Source: Alphaproteobacteria bacterium (GTDB taxonomy: Bacteria; Pseudomonadota; Alphaproteobacteria; Micropepsales; Micropepsaceae). From it: a stretch of 64,000 bases of DNA. The DNA is taken from the NCBI GenBank assembly GCA_017307355.1, contig JAFKFG010000013.1, positions 1-64,000 on the forward strand, written 5' to 3'. Below are positions 24,762 through 33,101 of the stretch, one piece after another. Both the position numbers and the translations under genes were made by a program. Under the pieces are notes generated by a model that searched no databases, was not told the origin of the DNA, and was given only the letters and a program-made list of their open reading frames with translations. Numbering within the stretch: the stretch's first letter is position 1; each line of letters opens with the position of its first letter.

Positions 24762-25961
24762 TTGGAAAATGGAACCGCGGCCCTGGCGCTGGCGCCGGGT
24801 CTGGCCCGGGCGGCGACCGATTCCCTCGCCCTGCACAAAAAGCTGATCTGCATCGATTCCCATCTGGACATGCCGGCCAATCTGGCGCGGCCGGGCTGGA
24901 ACGTGATGGAACGCCATCATGTCGATGAGGATTTCACCCAGGCCGACTATCCGCGCATGCTGGAAGGCGGGCTGGATGGCGGCTTCTTCGCGATCTACAC
25001 GCCGCAGGCGCCGGTCACGCCCGAAGGCATGAGCGCGATGCGGGACGCTGCTTTCCTGCGCGCCGCCGAAATCCGCGAAATGGTGGCCGCCCATCCGCAG
25101 CAATTCGAGTTGGCCTTTCTGGAGGAAGATGCCAAGCGCATCGCCGCCAAGGGCAAGATCATGGTCTATCAGTCGATCGAGAATTCCGGAATTCTCGGCA
25201 ACGACCCCACGCTGCTGCGCAGTTTCTACAAGCTCGGCGTGCGGCTGGCCGGCCCGGTGCATTTCCTCAACAACCAGTTCGGCGATTCCGCCACCGACAA
25301 GCCGAAATGGAATGGCCTCTCGCCTCTGGGCAAGGAGTTCGTGAAGGAAGCCAACGATCTGGGCGTGGTGCTGGACGCGAGCCATTCCGCCGACAGCGTT
25401 TTCGACCAGATGCTGGAAATGTCGCGCGCGCCGATCATCTGTTCGCATTCCAGCTGCCGGGCACTCAACAACCATCCCCGCAATCTGGACGATGCCAGGA
25501 TCAAGAAGCTGGCCGCCAAGGGCGGCACCATCCAGATGAATTCCGTCTATCTGATCACCACGCCGCGCAATCCCGAGCGTTCAAAGGCGGAAGCGGCGAT
25601 TTCGGACAAGCTGGAAAATCTCAGCGGCAAGACGCCCGCCGAAGCCACCGCCATCGTGCGCCAGGCCGCCATCGATACCAAAGCGCTGGACAAGAAATAT
25701 CCTACGCAACGCGCCACCTTCGAGGATTACATGAAGCACATTCTTCATGCCCTCGACCTGGTGGGGCCGGATCATGTCGGCATCGGCGCGGACTGGGACG
25801 GCGGCGGCGGTGTCGCCGGCCTAGAGGACATCACGTCCCTGCCCAAGATCACGGACCGCCTGCTGAAGGCGGGCTATACCGAAGCGCAGCTATCCAATTT
25901 CTGGGGCGGCAATGTGCTCCGCGTGCTGGGCAAAGCACATGCCGCGCGCAAGCAAGGCTGA
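24762..25961 (+). CDS. Membrane dipeptidase (peptidase M19)
   Basis: About 399 residues. The zinc site is CIDSHLDMPANL (HxD, about 32-43), with further ligands in YQSIENSG, the LDASHSADSVFDQ strand and ICSHSSCRAL. HVGIGADWDGGGG is the C-terminal Asp loop. It hydrolyses dipeptides, including D-amino-acid forms, in the periplasm. The N-terminus is odd: GTAALALAPGLARAA is the hydrophobic and cleavage part of a signal peptide, but the only start giving it is TTG at 24762, with GGAAGGGG right against it, and the basic RR-type head is missing in this frame. Confidence 0.85.
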   Translation: MENGTAALALAPGLARAATDSLALHKKLICIDSHLDMPANLARPGWNVMERHHVDEDFTQADYPRMLEGGLDGGFFAIYTPQAPVTPEGMSAMRDAAFLRAAEIREMVAAHPQQFELAFLEEDAKRIAAKGKIMVYQSIENSGILGNDPTLLRSFYKLGVRLAGPVHFLNNQFGDSATDKPKWNGLSPLGKEFVKEANDLGVVLDASHSADSVFDQMLEMSRAPIICSHSSCRALNNHPRNLDDARIKKLAAKGGTIQMNSVYLITTPRNPERSKAEAAISDKLENLSGKTPAEATAIVRQAAIDTKALDKKYPTQRATFEDYMKHILHALDLVGPDHVGIGADWDGGGGVAGLEDITSLPKITDRLLKAGYTEAQLSNFWGGNVLRVLGKAHAARKQG

Positions 25962-25972
25962 CCGCCCATAAC

Positions 25973-26287
25973 TTAACGGTCGTAATAGTGGCGATGGCCG
26001 TGGCGGTCGACGTAATAGTCGCGGTCGCGATGGCGGTAATGCGATGTGCGGCGGTTACAGTCTTCGCTGCGGGCAATCGCGTTGCCGGCAAAGCCGCCGG
26101 CCACGCCGCCTACCACCGCGCCAGCAACGCTATGCGAGGCAAGCCCGCCGATCAGCGCGCCGCCGCCCGCGCCCAGCGCCGTGCCGGTGTCATGCGAGCG
26201 GCCGCTGCAGGCATCGGCCGCGGCGCCGACTGTGCTGGCGGTCAAGGCGATGGCACAGGCCGCGGCGAATTTGGCGAAGTGTTTCAT
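25973..26287 (-). CDS. Glycine-zipper secreted protein
   Basis: 104 residues. Signal peptide to about VGAAA, then a single Cys in DACSGRSHDTG, a Gly-zipper GTALGAGGGALIGGLASHSV and AVVGGVAGGFAGNAIARSEDC. The tail is rich in His/Tyr/Arg/Asp (SHYRHRDRDYYVDRHGHRHY), possibly metal-binding. AAGGAGGAG precedes ATG 26287. The DxCSGR...SH...GNAIAR pattern matches the protein at 55705 closely, so the two are paralogues. Function unknown. Confidence 0.72.
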   Translation of the reverse strand: MKHFAKFAAACAIALTASTVGAAADACSGRSHDTGTALGAGGGALIGGLASHSVAGAVVGGVAGGFAGNAIARSEDCNRRTSHYRHRDRDYYVDRHGHRHYYDR

Positions 26288-26376
26288 ATCTCCTCCTTGG
26301 CCTTTCAAGCCGGATCAGGAAGAAACAACGAGTAGCGCAGCCAAATTGTTCCGTCGCTGTTCAATCGTGGCGAAAG

Positions 26377-27444
26377 TCAGGCGGGCTGCGCCACCCGCGC
26401 CGGATAGTCCGTGTAGCCTGATGCACCACTGGAATAGAATGTGGCATTGTTCCATTCATTGAGCGGTGCGCCATCGGCAAAACGCTGCGGCAGATCGGGA
26501 TTGGCGATGGCAAGCTTGCCGAACGCCACCGCATCGGCCACGCCATCGGCCAGTGCCTTGCTGGCGCTGTCGAAGGTGAAGCCTTCATTGGCGATATAGA
26601 TGCCGCCGAATGCTTCCTTGATCGCGGGGCCGATGGAATCGGGTTGCTGCTTCTCGCGCGCGCAGAGGAAAGCAAGCCCGCGCTGGCTCAGCTCCCGGCC
26701 CACATAGGTGAAGGTCGCGCGCCCATCGCTGTCGCCCATGTCGTGGCTGTCCATCCGTGGTGCCAGATGCATGCCGACCCGGTCCGCCCCCCACACGTCA
26801 ATACAGGCGTCGGCCACTTCCAGCATCAGGCGTGCCCGTTTCTCGCGGCTGCCGCCATAGGCGTCGCTGCGGTGATTGGTGCTGTCCTGCAGGAACTGGT
26901 CGAGCAGATAGCCATTGGCGCCATGAATCTCGACGCCATCGAAGCCGGCTCGCTTGGCGTTTTCCGCGCCGCGCTTATAGGCGGCGATGATGGCGGGTAT
27001 TTCGGCGGCTTCCAGCGCGCGGGGCGTGACATAGGGCCGTTCCGGCCGGACCAGACTGACATGACCCTTGGGCTGTATCGCGCTGGGCGCTTCCGGCAAG
27101 GCGCCATTGAGGAAGATGGGATCGGAGATTCGTCCCACATGCCAGAGCTGCAGCAGCATCCGGCCGCCCTTTTCGTGCACGGCGCGGGTGATCCTGCTCC
27201 AGCCTTCGGTCTGCTCGTCCGACCAGATGCCGGGTGTGGCCGCATAGCCCACACCCATCGGCGTCACGCTGGTGGCTTCCGAGATGATCAGGCCAAATCC
27301 AGCGCGCTGGGTGTAATATTCCAACGCCAAGTCGCCGGGCACGCGGGTATCGGGATGGGCGCGCGAGCGGGTCAAAGGCGCCATCACGATGCGATTGGGC
27401 AAGGTCAGGGCGCCCATTTTCAACGGGTCGAACAGGGTCGGCAT
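26377..27444 (-). CDS. Alkene reductase of the old yellow enzyme family
   Basis: 355 residues forming an FMN-dependent TIM barrel. MAPLTRSRAHPDTRVPGDLALEYY at the N-terminus, QLWHVGR, the substrate-binding HGANGYLLDQFLQDSTN and RTD-type YGGSREKRARLMLEV are all characteristic of NemA/OYE. It would reduce activated C=C bonds or nitro groups with NADPH. The start at 27444 (MPTLFDPLKMG) is the family start; the longer frame from 27537 runs through a stem-loop region and is rejected. Confidence 0.9.
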   Translation of the reverse strand: MPTLFDPLKMGALTLPNRIVMAPLTRSRAHPDTRVPGDLALEYYTQRAGFGLIISEATSVTPMGVGYAATPGIWSDEQTEGWSRITRAVHEKGGRMLLQLWHVGRISDPIFLNGALPEAPSAIQPKGHVSLVRPERPYVTPRALEAAEIPAIIAAYKRGAENAKRAGFDGVEIHGANGYLLDQFLQDSTNHRSDAYGGSREKRARLMLEVADACIDVWGADRVGMHLAPRMDSHDMGDSDGRATFTYVGRELSQRGLAFLCAREKQQPDSIGPAIKEAFGGIYIANEGFTFDSASKALADGVADAVAFGKLAIANPDLPQRFADGAPLNEWNNATFYSSGASGYTDYPARVAQPA

Positions 27445-27539
27445 CGGGGTCTCCGGCAATAGCGAAGCCCAAGAATTAGGAGCCGCCCTGCCCGGCTGCA
27501 ACTGCGTGGGGGGGTAGGTTTTTTGTTTTTCCCCCATCT

Positions 27540-27607
27540 GTCTGCCACGCGGGCAAGCCCGCTAGCAGACATCTTCCCCCGTTATGGGCTTCGCCCAACG
27601 GGGGAAG
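27540..27607. other. Two back-to-back nested stem-loops downstream of valS
   Basis: 27540-27570: outer arms GTCTGC/GCAGAC enclose GCGGGC-AA-GCCCGC. 27573-27607: outer arms CTTCCCCCGTT/AACGGGGGAAG enclose GGGC-TTC-GCCC. Two bases separate them. They lie 26 bases beyond the valS stop and before the alkene reductase, so they probably end or protect the valS transcript. Neither is followed directly by a T run on the minus strand, so a simple intrinsic terminator is not certain. Confidence 0.7.
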
Positions 27608-27632
27608 AAAGCTGGAGCCAAGGCGACCTGTC

Positions 27633-30266
27633 TCAGGCCAGGCGCTTGATCGCGTCGGCCAGGCGCGCGGCCAGAATCGCGGCCTCGGCGCGCTTCTCGC
27701 GCTGTTCGGCCAGAACGTCTTCCGGCGCGCGAGAGACGAATTGCTCGTTCGACAGCTTGGCATCGAACCGGGCGATTTCGTCCTCGGCCTTTTTCAAGTC
27801 CTTCTCCAGCCGCGCACGTTCCTTGGCGAAGTCGATCACATCGCCCAGGGGCAAGGCCACGGTGGCTTCCTCCAGAACGAACTGGGCCGAGCCGCCGGGA
27901 ATGGCGTCGGCAACCTCGGCCGATGTCAGCCGGGCCAGGGACAGGATCACGTCGCGGTTGCGGGCCAATCTTTCGCCGGCAACGGCGTTGGCGCCGGTGA
28001 GCAGCATCTGGATCTTGGCGCCGGCCGGCACATTCATTTCCGCGCGCACCGAGCGAATGCCTTTGATCATCTCGATCACCCAAAACATTTCCGCCGTTGC
28101 TGCATCGGCATACTCGACCTGCAGCGGCTTCGGCCATTCGGCTAAGATAAGCAGGCTTTCGCGGGGCGTTTCGCTGGTGCGGGCCCAAAGCTCTTCGGTG
28201 ATGAAGGGCATGAAGGGATGCAGCAGCTTGAGGATCTGGTCGCGCGCCCAGGCCGTGGTGGCGCGGGTTTCCGCCTTCGCCGCATCACTGCCGGTCTGGA
28301 AGATCGGCTTGGTGATCTCGACATACCAGTCGCAGAAAATGTCATAGACGAAATGATAGGCGGTGCTTGCCGCGTCATTGAAGCGCTGGGCTTCGATCAT
28401 GGAGGTGACGTCGCGGATGGCATTGGCCGTTTCCGACACGATCCAGCGATTGACGGTCTGCTGCACGCTTGCCGGATCGAAGCCCGGCACCGGGACGCAG
28501 CCATTCATTTCGCAGAAGCGCGAGGTGTTCCACAATTTGGTGGCAAAGTTGCGCCCCGATTCCACCCGCGCCGGGCCGATGCGCATGTCGCGATTCTGTC
28601 CCGCCGTCAGCGCCAGGGTGATGCGCAAGGCATCGGCGCCGAATTCGTCGATCAGGGTGAGCGGGTCCACCACATTGCCCTTGGTCTTGGACATTTTGGC
28701 GCCCTGCTCGTCCAGCACGCGATTGTGGATCAGCACGGTCTTGAACGGCACATCGCCCATGAAATGCGTGCCCATCATCATCATCCGGGCGACCCAGAAG
28801 AAGATGATGTCGAACCCCGTCACCAGCACGCTGGTGGGATAGAAGCGCGCCAGTTCCGGCGTCTTGTCCGGCCAGCCCAAGGTCGAGAACGGCCAAAGCG
28901 CCGAGGAGAACCAGGTGTCCAGCACATCGGTATCGCGGGTGAGCGGTTTACCGCCGGCCTGTGCGACCGCTTCGGCTTCGGTTTCGGCGCAATAGATCTT
29001 GCCGTCCGCATCGTACCAGATGGGAATCTGATGCCCCCACCAGATCTGGCGGCTGATGCACCAGGGCCGGATGTTGCGCATCCAGCCGAAAAACACATTG
29101 CTCCAATTTTCCGGAACGAATTTGGTCTTGCCGCTTTCCACCGACGCGATGGCCTTGGCCGCCAGCGGCTCGACATTCAGGTACCATTGCTCGGTGAGCA
29201 TGGGCTCCAGCACGACGGTCTTGGTTTTTTCGTCATGCGGCACCGAATGGGTGATGGATTGGGTGTCGGCCAGAAGGCCCGCCGACTCCAAGTCGGCGAC
29301 GATCTTCTTGCGCGCGGCTTCGCGCGAAAGGCCGCGATACGGCGCGGGCACCTGGTCGTTCAAGGTACCGTCCTTGTTGAGGATGCTGATCATCGCCAGG
29401 CCGTGACGCTTGCCGATCTCGAAATCGTTGAAGTCATGCGCGGGCGTGATCTTGACCGCGCCGGTGCCTTTTTCCGGATCGGAATGTTCGTCGGCAATGA
29501 TCGGCACCAGCCGCCCAGTCAGCGGCAGCACCGCCTTGCGGCCCACCAGCGCCTTGTAGCGCTCGTCATCAGGATGCACCGCCACGGCGGTGTCGCCCAG
29601 CATGGTTTCGGGACGGGTGGTGGCGATGGTGATGAAGGTGCCCGGCATGTCCTCGATGGGATAGCGGATGTGCCAGAGATGGCCCTTGATCTCGATATTC
29701 TCGACTTCCAGGTCGCTGACCGCCGTTTCCAGGCGGGGATCCCAGTTCACCAACCGCTTGTCCTTGTAGATCAGGCCCTGGCGATAGAGTTCGACGAACA
29801 CCTTGGCGACGGCGCGCGACAGGCCCTCGTCCATGGTGAAACGCTCGCGGCTCCAATCGGCACTGGCGCCCAGCCGGTGCAGCTGCTCGATGATGGCGCC
29901 GCCGGATTCGGCTTTCCATTTCCAGATCTCGGCCAGGAATTTCTCGCGCCCCAGTCCCACTCGGCTCATCTGGCGCTCCGCCAGCTGGCGCTCCACGATC
30001 ATCTGGGTGGCGATGCCGGCATGATCGGTGCCCGGCTGCCAGAGCACATCCTTGCCCCGCATCCGCTCGAAGCGGGCCAGGATATCCTGCAGCGTGTTGT
30101 TGAGGGCGTGGCCGATATGAAGTCGCCCGGTGATGTTGGGCGGCGGGATCATGATCGCGAACGGCTCGGCATCCGGGCGCATGCCCGCGCGGAAGGCACC
30201 CGCCTCCCGCCATTGGGCATAGATGCGCCCTTCCACGTCCTTGGGAGAAAATGTCTTGTCGAGCAT
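27633..30266 (-). CDS. valS: Valyl-tRNA synthetase
   Basis: 877 residues, class I synthetase. The HIGH motif is RLHIGHALN (about 48-56) and the KMSKS motif is KMSKTKGNV. The CP1 editing domain includes TTRPETMLGDTAVAV and DEHSDPEKGTGAVKITPAHD. A C-terminal coiled coil follows (DFAKERARLEKDLKKAEDEI). It charges tRNA-Val and clears threonine. Adjacent to popZ, as in Caulobacter. Confidence 0.97.
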   Translation of the reverse strand: MLDKTFSPKDVEGRIYAQWREAGAFRAGMRPDAEPFAIMIPPPNITGRLHIGHALNNTLQDILARFERMRGKDVLWQPGTDHAGIATQMIVERQLAERQMSRVGLGREKFLAEIWKWKAESGGAIIEQLHRLGASADWSRERFTMDEGLSRAVAKVFVELYRQGLIYKDKRLVNWDPRLETAVSDLEVENIEIKGHLWHIRYPIEDMPGTFITIATTRPETMLGDTAVAVHPDDERYKALVGRKAVLPLTGRLVPIIADEHSDPEKGTGAVKITPAHDFNDFEIGKRHGLAMISILNKDGTLNDQVPAPYRGLSREAARKKIVADLESAGLLADTQSITHSVPHDEKTKTVVLEPMLTEQWYLNVEPLAAKAIASVESGKTKFVPENWSNVFFGWMRNIRPWCISRQIWWGHQIPIWYDADGKIYCAETEAEAVAQAGGKPLTRDTDVLDTWFSSALWPFSTLGWPDKTPELARFYPTSVLVTGFDIIFFWVARMMMMGTHFMGDVPFKTVLIHNRVLDEQGAKMSKTKGNVVDPLTLIDEFGADALRITLALTAGQNRDMRIGPARVESGRNFATKLWNTSRFCEMNGCVPVPGFDPASVQQTVNRWIVSETANAIRDVTSMIEAQRFNDAASTAYHFVYDIFCDWYVEITKPIFQTGSDAAKAETRATTAWARDQILKLLHPFMPFITEELWARTSETPRESLLILAEWPKPLQVEYADAATAEMFWVIEMIKGIRSVRAEMNVPAGAKIQMLLTGANAVAGERLARNRDVILSLARLTSAEVADAIPGGSAQFVLEEATVALPLGDVIDFAKERARLEKDLKKAEDEIARFDAKLSNEQFVSRAPEDVLAEQREKRAEAAILAARLADAIKRLA

Positions 30267-30331
30267 GCCGGATCTAAGCCTTTTTGCAGGCTTTCCGGTT
30301 TTTTCAGCGTCGGGTCAAGCCTGAACGGGTA

Positions 30332-30961
30332 CTAGCGTTTACCGCGGGCTTTGACCACCCGCTCGATTTCCGTGCGTACCGCACCTTCCAGCAGGGCCGG
30401 GAAATGTTCGTCCATCCATTCGCGGATCAGGGGCTTCATGCCTTCGATCACGGCGCCGGAATTGTCCGCCAGATATTTCGCCATCACCGGCTCGAAGCTG
30501 TCGCGCACGGCGCGCTCGAACACATTTTCCACCGTCGAGCCACTGATCGGCGCCAGAGGCGCCGGGGCGGGACGGGGCTGCGGCGCGGGCTCGGCCGGCT
30601 CGTCCGCAATGGAGGCAAAGGTGTCGTCCAGGGCCTGGCGGGTCTGGTCGGAGAAGATGCCGTCATCATGACTGGGCGAAGGCGCCGGGGCGCTGGGCGG
30701 GGCCTCGAACACCACATCGTCGGCAACGGCTTTGACCGGTTCGGGGATCGGGGCCGGTTCGGGCGCCGCTTCATGGACTTCCTGGGTGAGTTCCAGAACC
30801 TCGGCTTCCGGGGCTTCCGCCACTTCTGGCGTGGCCGGGATGTCCTGGTTGGCGGCGGGCGCGGCCTCGGCCGGCACGGCTTCGGGCGTGTCTTCGGAGA
30901 TGATCTTGCGGATGGAGGCGAGGATTTCCTCCATGGTGGGTTCGTGCTGGGGACTGGACAT
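30332..30961 (-). CDS. popZ: Polar organising protein PopZ (DUF2497)
   Basis: 209 residues in three parts typical of PopZ. An N-terminal client-binding helix (PTMEEILASIRKIISED, about 9-25) is followed by a long acidic Pro/Ala/Glu-rich disordered linker (about 26-140). The C-terminal oligomerisation helices include STVENVFERAVRDSFEPVMA and MKPLIREWMDEHFPALLEG. PopZ condenses at cell poles and anchors the chromosome origin through ParB. The valS-popZ neighbourhood supports the call. GGGAG lies upstream of the start. Confidence 0.94.
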   Translation of the reverse strand: MSSPQHEPTMEEILASIRKIISEDTPEAVPAEAAPAANQDIPATPEVAEAPEAEVLELTQEVHEAAPEPAPIPEPVKAVADDVVFEAPPSAPAPSPSHDDGIFSDQTRQALDDTFASIADEPAEPAPQPRPAPAPLAPISGSTVENVFERAVRDSFEPVMAKYLADNSGAVIEGMKPLIREWMDEHFPALLEGAVRTEIERVVKARGKR

Positions 30962-31093
30962 CGATGAACTCCCGACCGGCCGTTGTGCTGAGGCTTAAAA
31001 CCCTAGGACAGTGAAGCTGCGAAGGCAAAGACCAAGTTAACGCCGTTCTATCCGCGGCTTCGCAAACCCTTTTACGGACGTTCGTTGAGGCGC

Positions 31094-31735
31094 TTAGAAG
31101 ACGAAGCCGAGATGTTTCTTAAAGCCCGCCAGCAGCGGAACCGTGGCGTCGAAATCCTCGCGATGGCCGACCTGGCCCTCCTCTTTCAGATAGAGGGTCG
31201 CTCGTCCCTGAGGGCCCTTCTGCACGAAGGCGATCAGCCGGCCGCCTTCCGCCAGCTGGGACAGAAGCGTGTCGGGATGGGTCTCGATCGCGCCATTGAC
31301 GAAGATGACGTCGTATGGCCCGCCATCCTTGAACCCTTCGATCAGGGCCCCCTGGGTGATCTGGACATTGGGCTGACCTTCCAGAAGCCCGGCGGCGACG
31401 CGCACCAGATCGGCATCCTGCTCCAACGCGATCACGGTGCGGGCAAGGCGCCCCAGGACCGCCGACGAATAGCCGGTGCCGCAGCCCACATCCAAAACCT
31501 TGTCCTCGGCGGTGATGCGGGCCAACTGCAGGGCTTTGGCAAAGCTGCGAGGGTCGAGCAGATAGCGGCCCGGCGCGATTTCCACCGGCACATCGGCATA
31601 GGCCAGGGCCTGCTTGGCGGTGGGCACGAAGCGCTCGCGCATCACCGCGTCCAGGGCGGCATGGATGCGCACGTCGGTGACATTGTTGGTGCGGATCTGC
31701 GCTTCGATCATGTTGAAGCGGGCGGATGCGGACAT
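31094..31735 (-). CDS. pcm: Protein-L-isoaspartate O-methyltransferase family protein
   Basis: 213 residues. Methyltransferase motif I is KVLDVGCGTGYSSAVLG (about 83-99), and the acidic loop follows in VIALEQDADLV. The N-terminal MIEAQIRTNNVTDVRIHAALD and RERFVP are PCMT hallmarks. It may repair isoaspartyl residues; alphaproteobacterial members at this locus diverge from the E. coli enzyme, so catalytic specificity is not assured. In many relatives tolC lies between popZ and pcm; here it is missing. Confidence 0.85.
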   Translation of the reverse strand: MSASARFNMIEAQIRTNNVTDVRIHAALDAVMRERFVPTAKQALAYADVPVEIAPGRYLLDPRSFAKALQLARITAEDKVLDVGCGTGYSSAVLGRLARTVIALEQDADLVRVAAGLLEGQPNVQITQGALIEGFKDGGPYDVIFVNGAIETHPDTLLSQLAEGGRLIAFVQKGPQGRATLYLKEEGQVGHREDFDATVPLLAGFKKHLGFVF

Positions 31736-31820
31736 GGGAAAGCCTCTGGACAGCGTCGTTCGGGCTTATAGGCCGCCCGCCCGCCCCCGACAACGCAAGC
31801 TTTTTGCAGGCGAAGCGCTG

Positions 31821-31849
31821 TTGTCCTGGCGGCGGGCGGTCTGCTATAG
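31821..31849 (+). promoter_or_regulatory. Candidate promoter of tRNA-Cys
   Basis: TTGTCC (31821-31826) and CTATAG (31844-31849) are separated by 17 bases and lie about 43 bases before the mature tRNA-Cys 5' end. A reasonable sigma-70-type match, judged by eye. Confidence 0.4.
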
Positions 31850-31891
31850 CCGCCACCCGCTCGCCGGACCGCTGGTCCGGACGTTTCGTGA

Positions 31892-31965
31892 GGCCACGTG
31901 GCGGAATGGTTACGCAGAGGACTGCAAATCCTTGCATCCCGGTTCGATTCCGGGCGTGGCCTCCA
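31892..31965 (+). tRNA. tRNA-Cys (anticodon GCA)
   Basis: 74 bases with encoded CCA. Acceptor GGCCACG pairs with CGTGGCC. The anticodon stem AGGAC surrounds loop TGCAAAT, giving anticodon GCA. The T arm CCCGG-TTCGATT-CCGGG is perfect. The D loop contains the expected GG-like AATGGTTA. Confidence 0.97.
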
Positions 31966-32278
31966 CGCTTTTTCGCGATTTGAGTTGCCGTTGTTTGGGG
32001 CCACGATCAGCCCGTCGCGCGGACCGGCATAAAAATCGCTCTTGCGACCTATTTTCGAAATTTTGCCCGCGAATCAGCCTGGTTAAGTCTTTGTTAACCC
32101 TGGATCGGCATCATGCGGGGGTCTTCCTTGAAGACACCCCACCATTACCCAACGCCTTGGGGCCGGGCTTACCCCCGGCCTCATTTTTTTGTGCCCGGCG
32201 CGGCGCAAAATGCCGCGAATGCCTGGAAAAATTTGTGCTGGTCTTGGGCAAGGGGACGCGCTAGACACCCCGCCTCGT
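31966..32278. other. Intergenic stretch between tRNA-Cys and tRNA-Asn with two stem-loops
   Basis: No convincing protein gene is seen in these 313 bases. The first half is featureless, with an A/T-rich patch around 32030-32100. The second half has a hairpin at 32117-32140 (GTCTTC-CTT-GAAGAC inside GGGG/CCCC with one bulge). A 20-base pyrimidine/A-rich linker (ACCATTACCCAACGCC) follows, then a terminator hairpin at 32161-32190. That order is what a short Hfq-binding small RNA would look like. Confidence 0.5.
32161..32190 (+). terminator. Rho-independent terminator of an unidentified rightward transcript
   Basis: GGCCGGG (32161-32167) pairs with CCCGGCC (32174-32180), followed by TCA and a run of seven T (32184-32190). 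It lies over 190 bases beyond tRNA-Cys, so it may end a small RNA and not the tRNA. Confidence 0.65.
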
Positions 32279-32353
32279 TCCTCGGTAGCTCAGTGGTAGA
32301 GCAACCGGCTGTTAACCGGTTGGTCGCTGGTTCGATCCCGGCCCGGGGAGCCA
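32279..32353 (+). tRNA. tRNA-Asn (anticodon GTT)
   Basis: 75 bases with encoded CCA. Acceptor TCCTCGG pairs with CCGGGGA (one T-G pair). The anticodon loop CTGTTAA between CCGG arms gives GTT. D arm GCTCAGTGGTAGAGC and T loop TTCGATC are canonical. It marks the left edge of the accessory region. Confidence 0.97.
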
Positions 32354-32380
32354 TTTATTTACAACGGCTTATGCCTTTAG

Positions 32381-32412
32381 TGCCCCAGTTCCAGCTGGGG
32401 CATTTTGTTTTT
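32381..32412 (+). terminator. Rho-independent terminator after tRNA-Asn
   Basis: TGCCCCAG (32381-32388) pairs with CTGGGGCA across a six-base loop TTCCAG, followed by TTTTGTTTTT. A strong intrinsic terminator 27 bases beyond the tRNA. Confidence 0.85.
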
Positions 32413-32446
32413 GGGCAACGCTTGGGGCAACAGCGAGCATATTTCG

Positions 32447-33031
32447 ATGAATGAGATAGTTAGCGCCCTGATCGAGCACGGCGCCGAGTTTGCGATTCTC
32501 GATCCGGCATTGAGAGCGGCTGGCAAAGCTGGACTGGAGATCGCGAAGGACATCATCGGTCCCCAGCGCCTGGACGAGATAACGGGCACATTCGAACGAG
32601 CCCGGGAAAAGCTGAGGCGCAGAAAAGTTGAGCCCAGGCAACCGCCCCTAACGGTGCTGATCCCCCTTTTGGAAGCTGCTCAAGACGAGAATCGAGACGA
32701 GCTGAGAGAAATCTGGGCATCCCTTCTGGCCGCCGCCGCGGACCCCACCCGCACATCACACTTTCGGCGTGAATTCATCGATATCGCAAAACAGCTGGAT
32801 CCGATCGACGCGCTGGTATTGAAAGCTCTCGCTCCGCTCCAAGGATCATATAAGCCGAGCCGGCTTATGCACATCATCGCCGGCCTCGAAATTTCGCGGG
32901 ACGATGTCATGGTTAGCTTCGGCAGGTTAGCGACATTGAGATTGGCGACGGAGTTCAACAATAGTGGAGTTGAGCACAATCCTGAGCTGGATACGCTCGG
33001 CCGACTTTTTATGAAAGCGATCGCTGACTAA
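32447..33031 (+). CDS. DUF4393/Abi-alpha-like protein (candidate phage-defence protein)
   Basis: 194 residues, starting at ATG 32447 (MNEIVSALIEHG). An N-terminal helical part with AGKAGLEIAKDIIGPQRL precedes a basic linker. The conserved-looking core PLLEAAQDENRDELREIWASLLAAAADP then SHFRREFIDIAKQLDPIDALVLKAL (about 80-145) closely resembles the Abi-alpha (DUF4393) pattern, in which Abi stands for abortive infection. The biochemical role of the family is not settled. It is the first gene after tRNA-Asn and its terminator, reading away from the tRNA. Assignment is by recalled pattern only. Confidence 0.6.
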   Translation: MNEIVSALIEHGAEFAILDPALRAAGKAGLEIAKDIIGPQRLDEITGTFERAREKLRRRKVEPRQPPLTVLIPLLEAAQDENRDELREIWASLLAAAADPTRTSHFRREFIDIAKQLDPIDALVLKALAPLQGSYKPSRLMHIIAGLEISRDDVMVSFGRLATLRLATEFNNSGVEHNPELDTLGRLFMKAIAD

Positions 33032-33101
33032 TGGTGCCTGGGCGCTACCGTCACGGTATCGGTTGGCAAGCGCCAGAATTTCACATCGAAAGGAATTCAA
33101 A

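Noticed and set aside
28218-30335. 705-codon frame opposite valS
   Set aside because: Shadow of valS codon bias; no domain, start region or ribosome-binding site.
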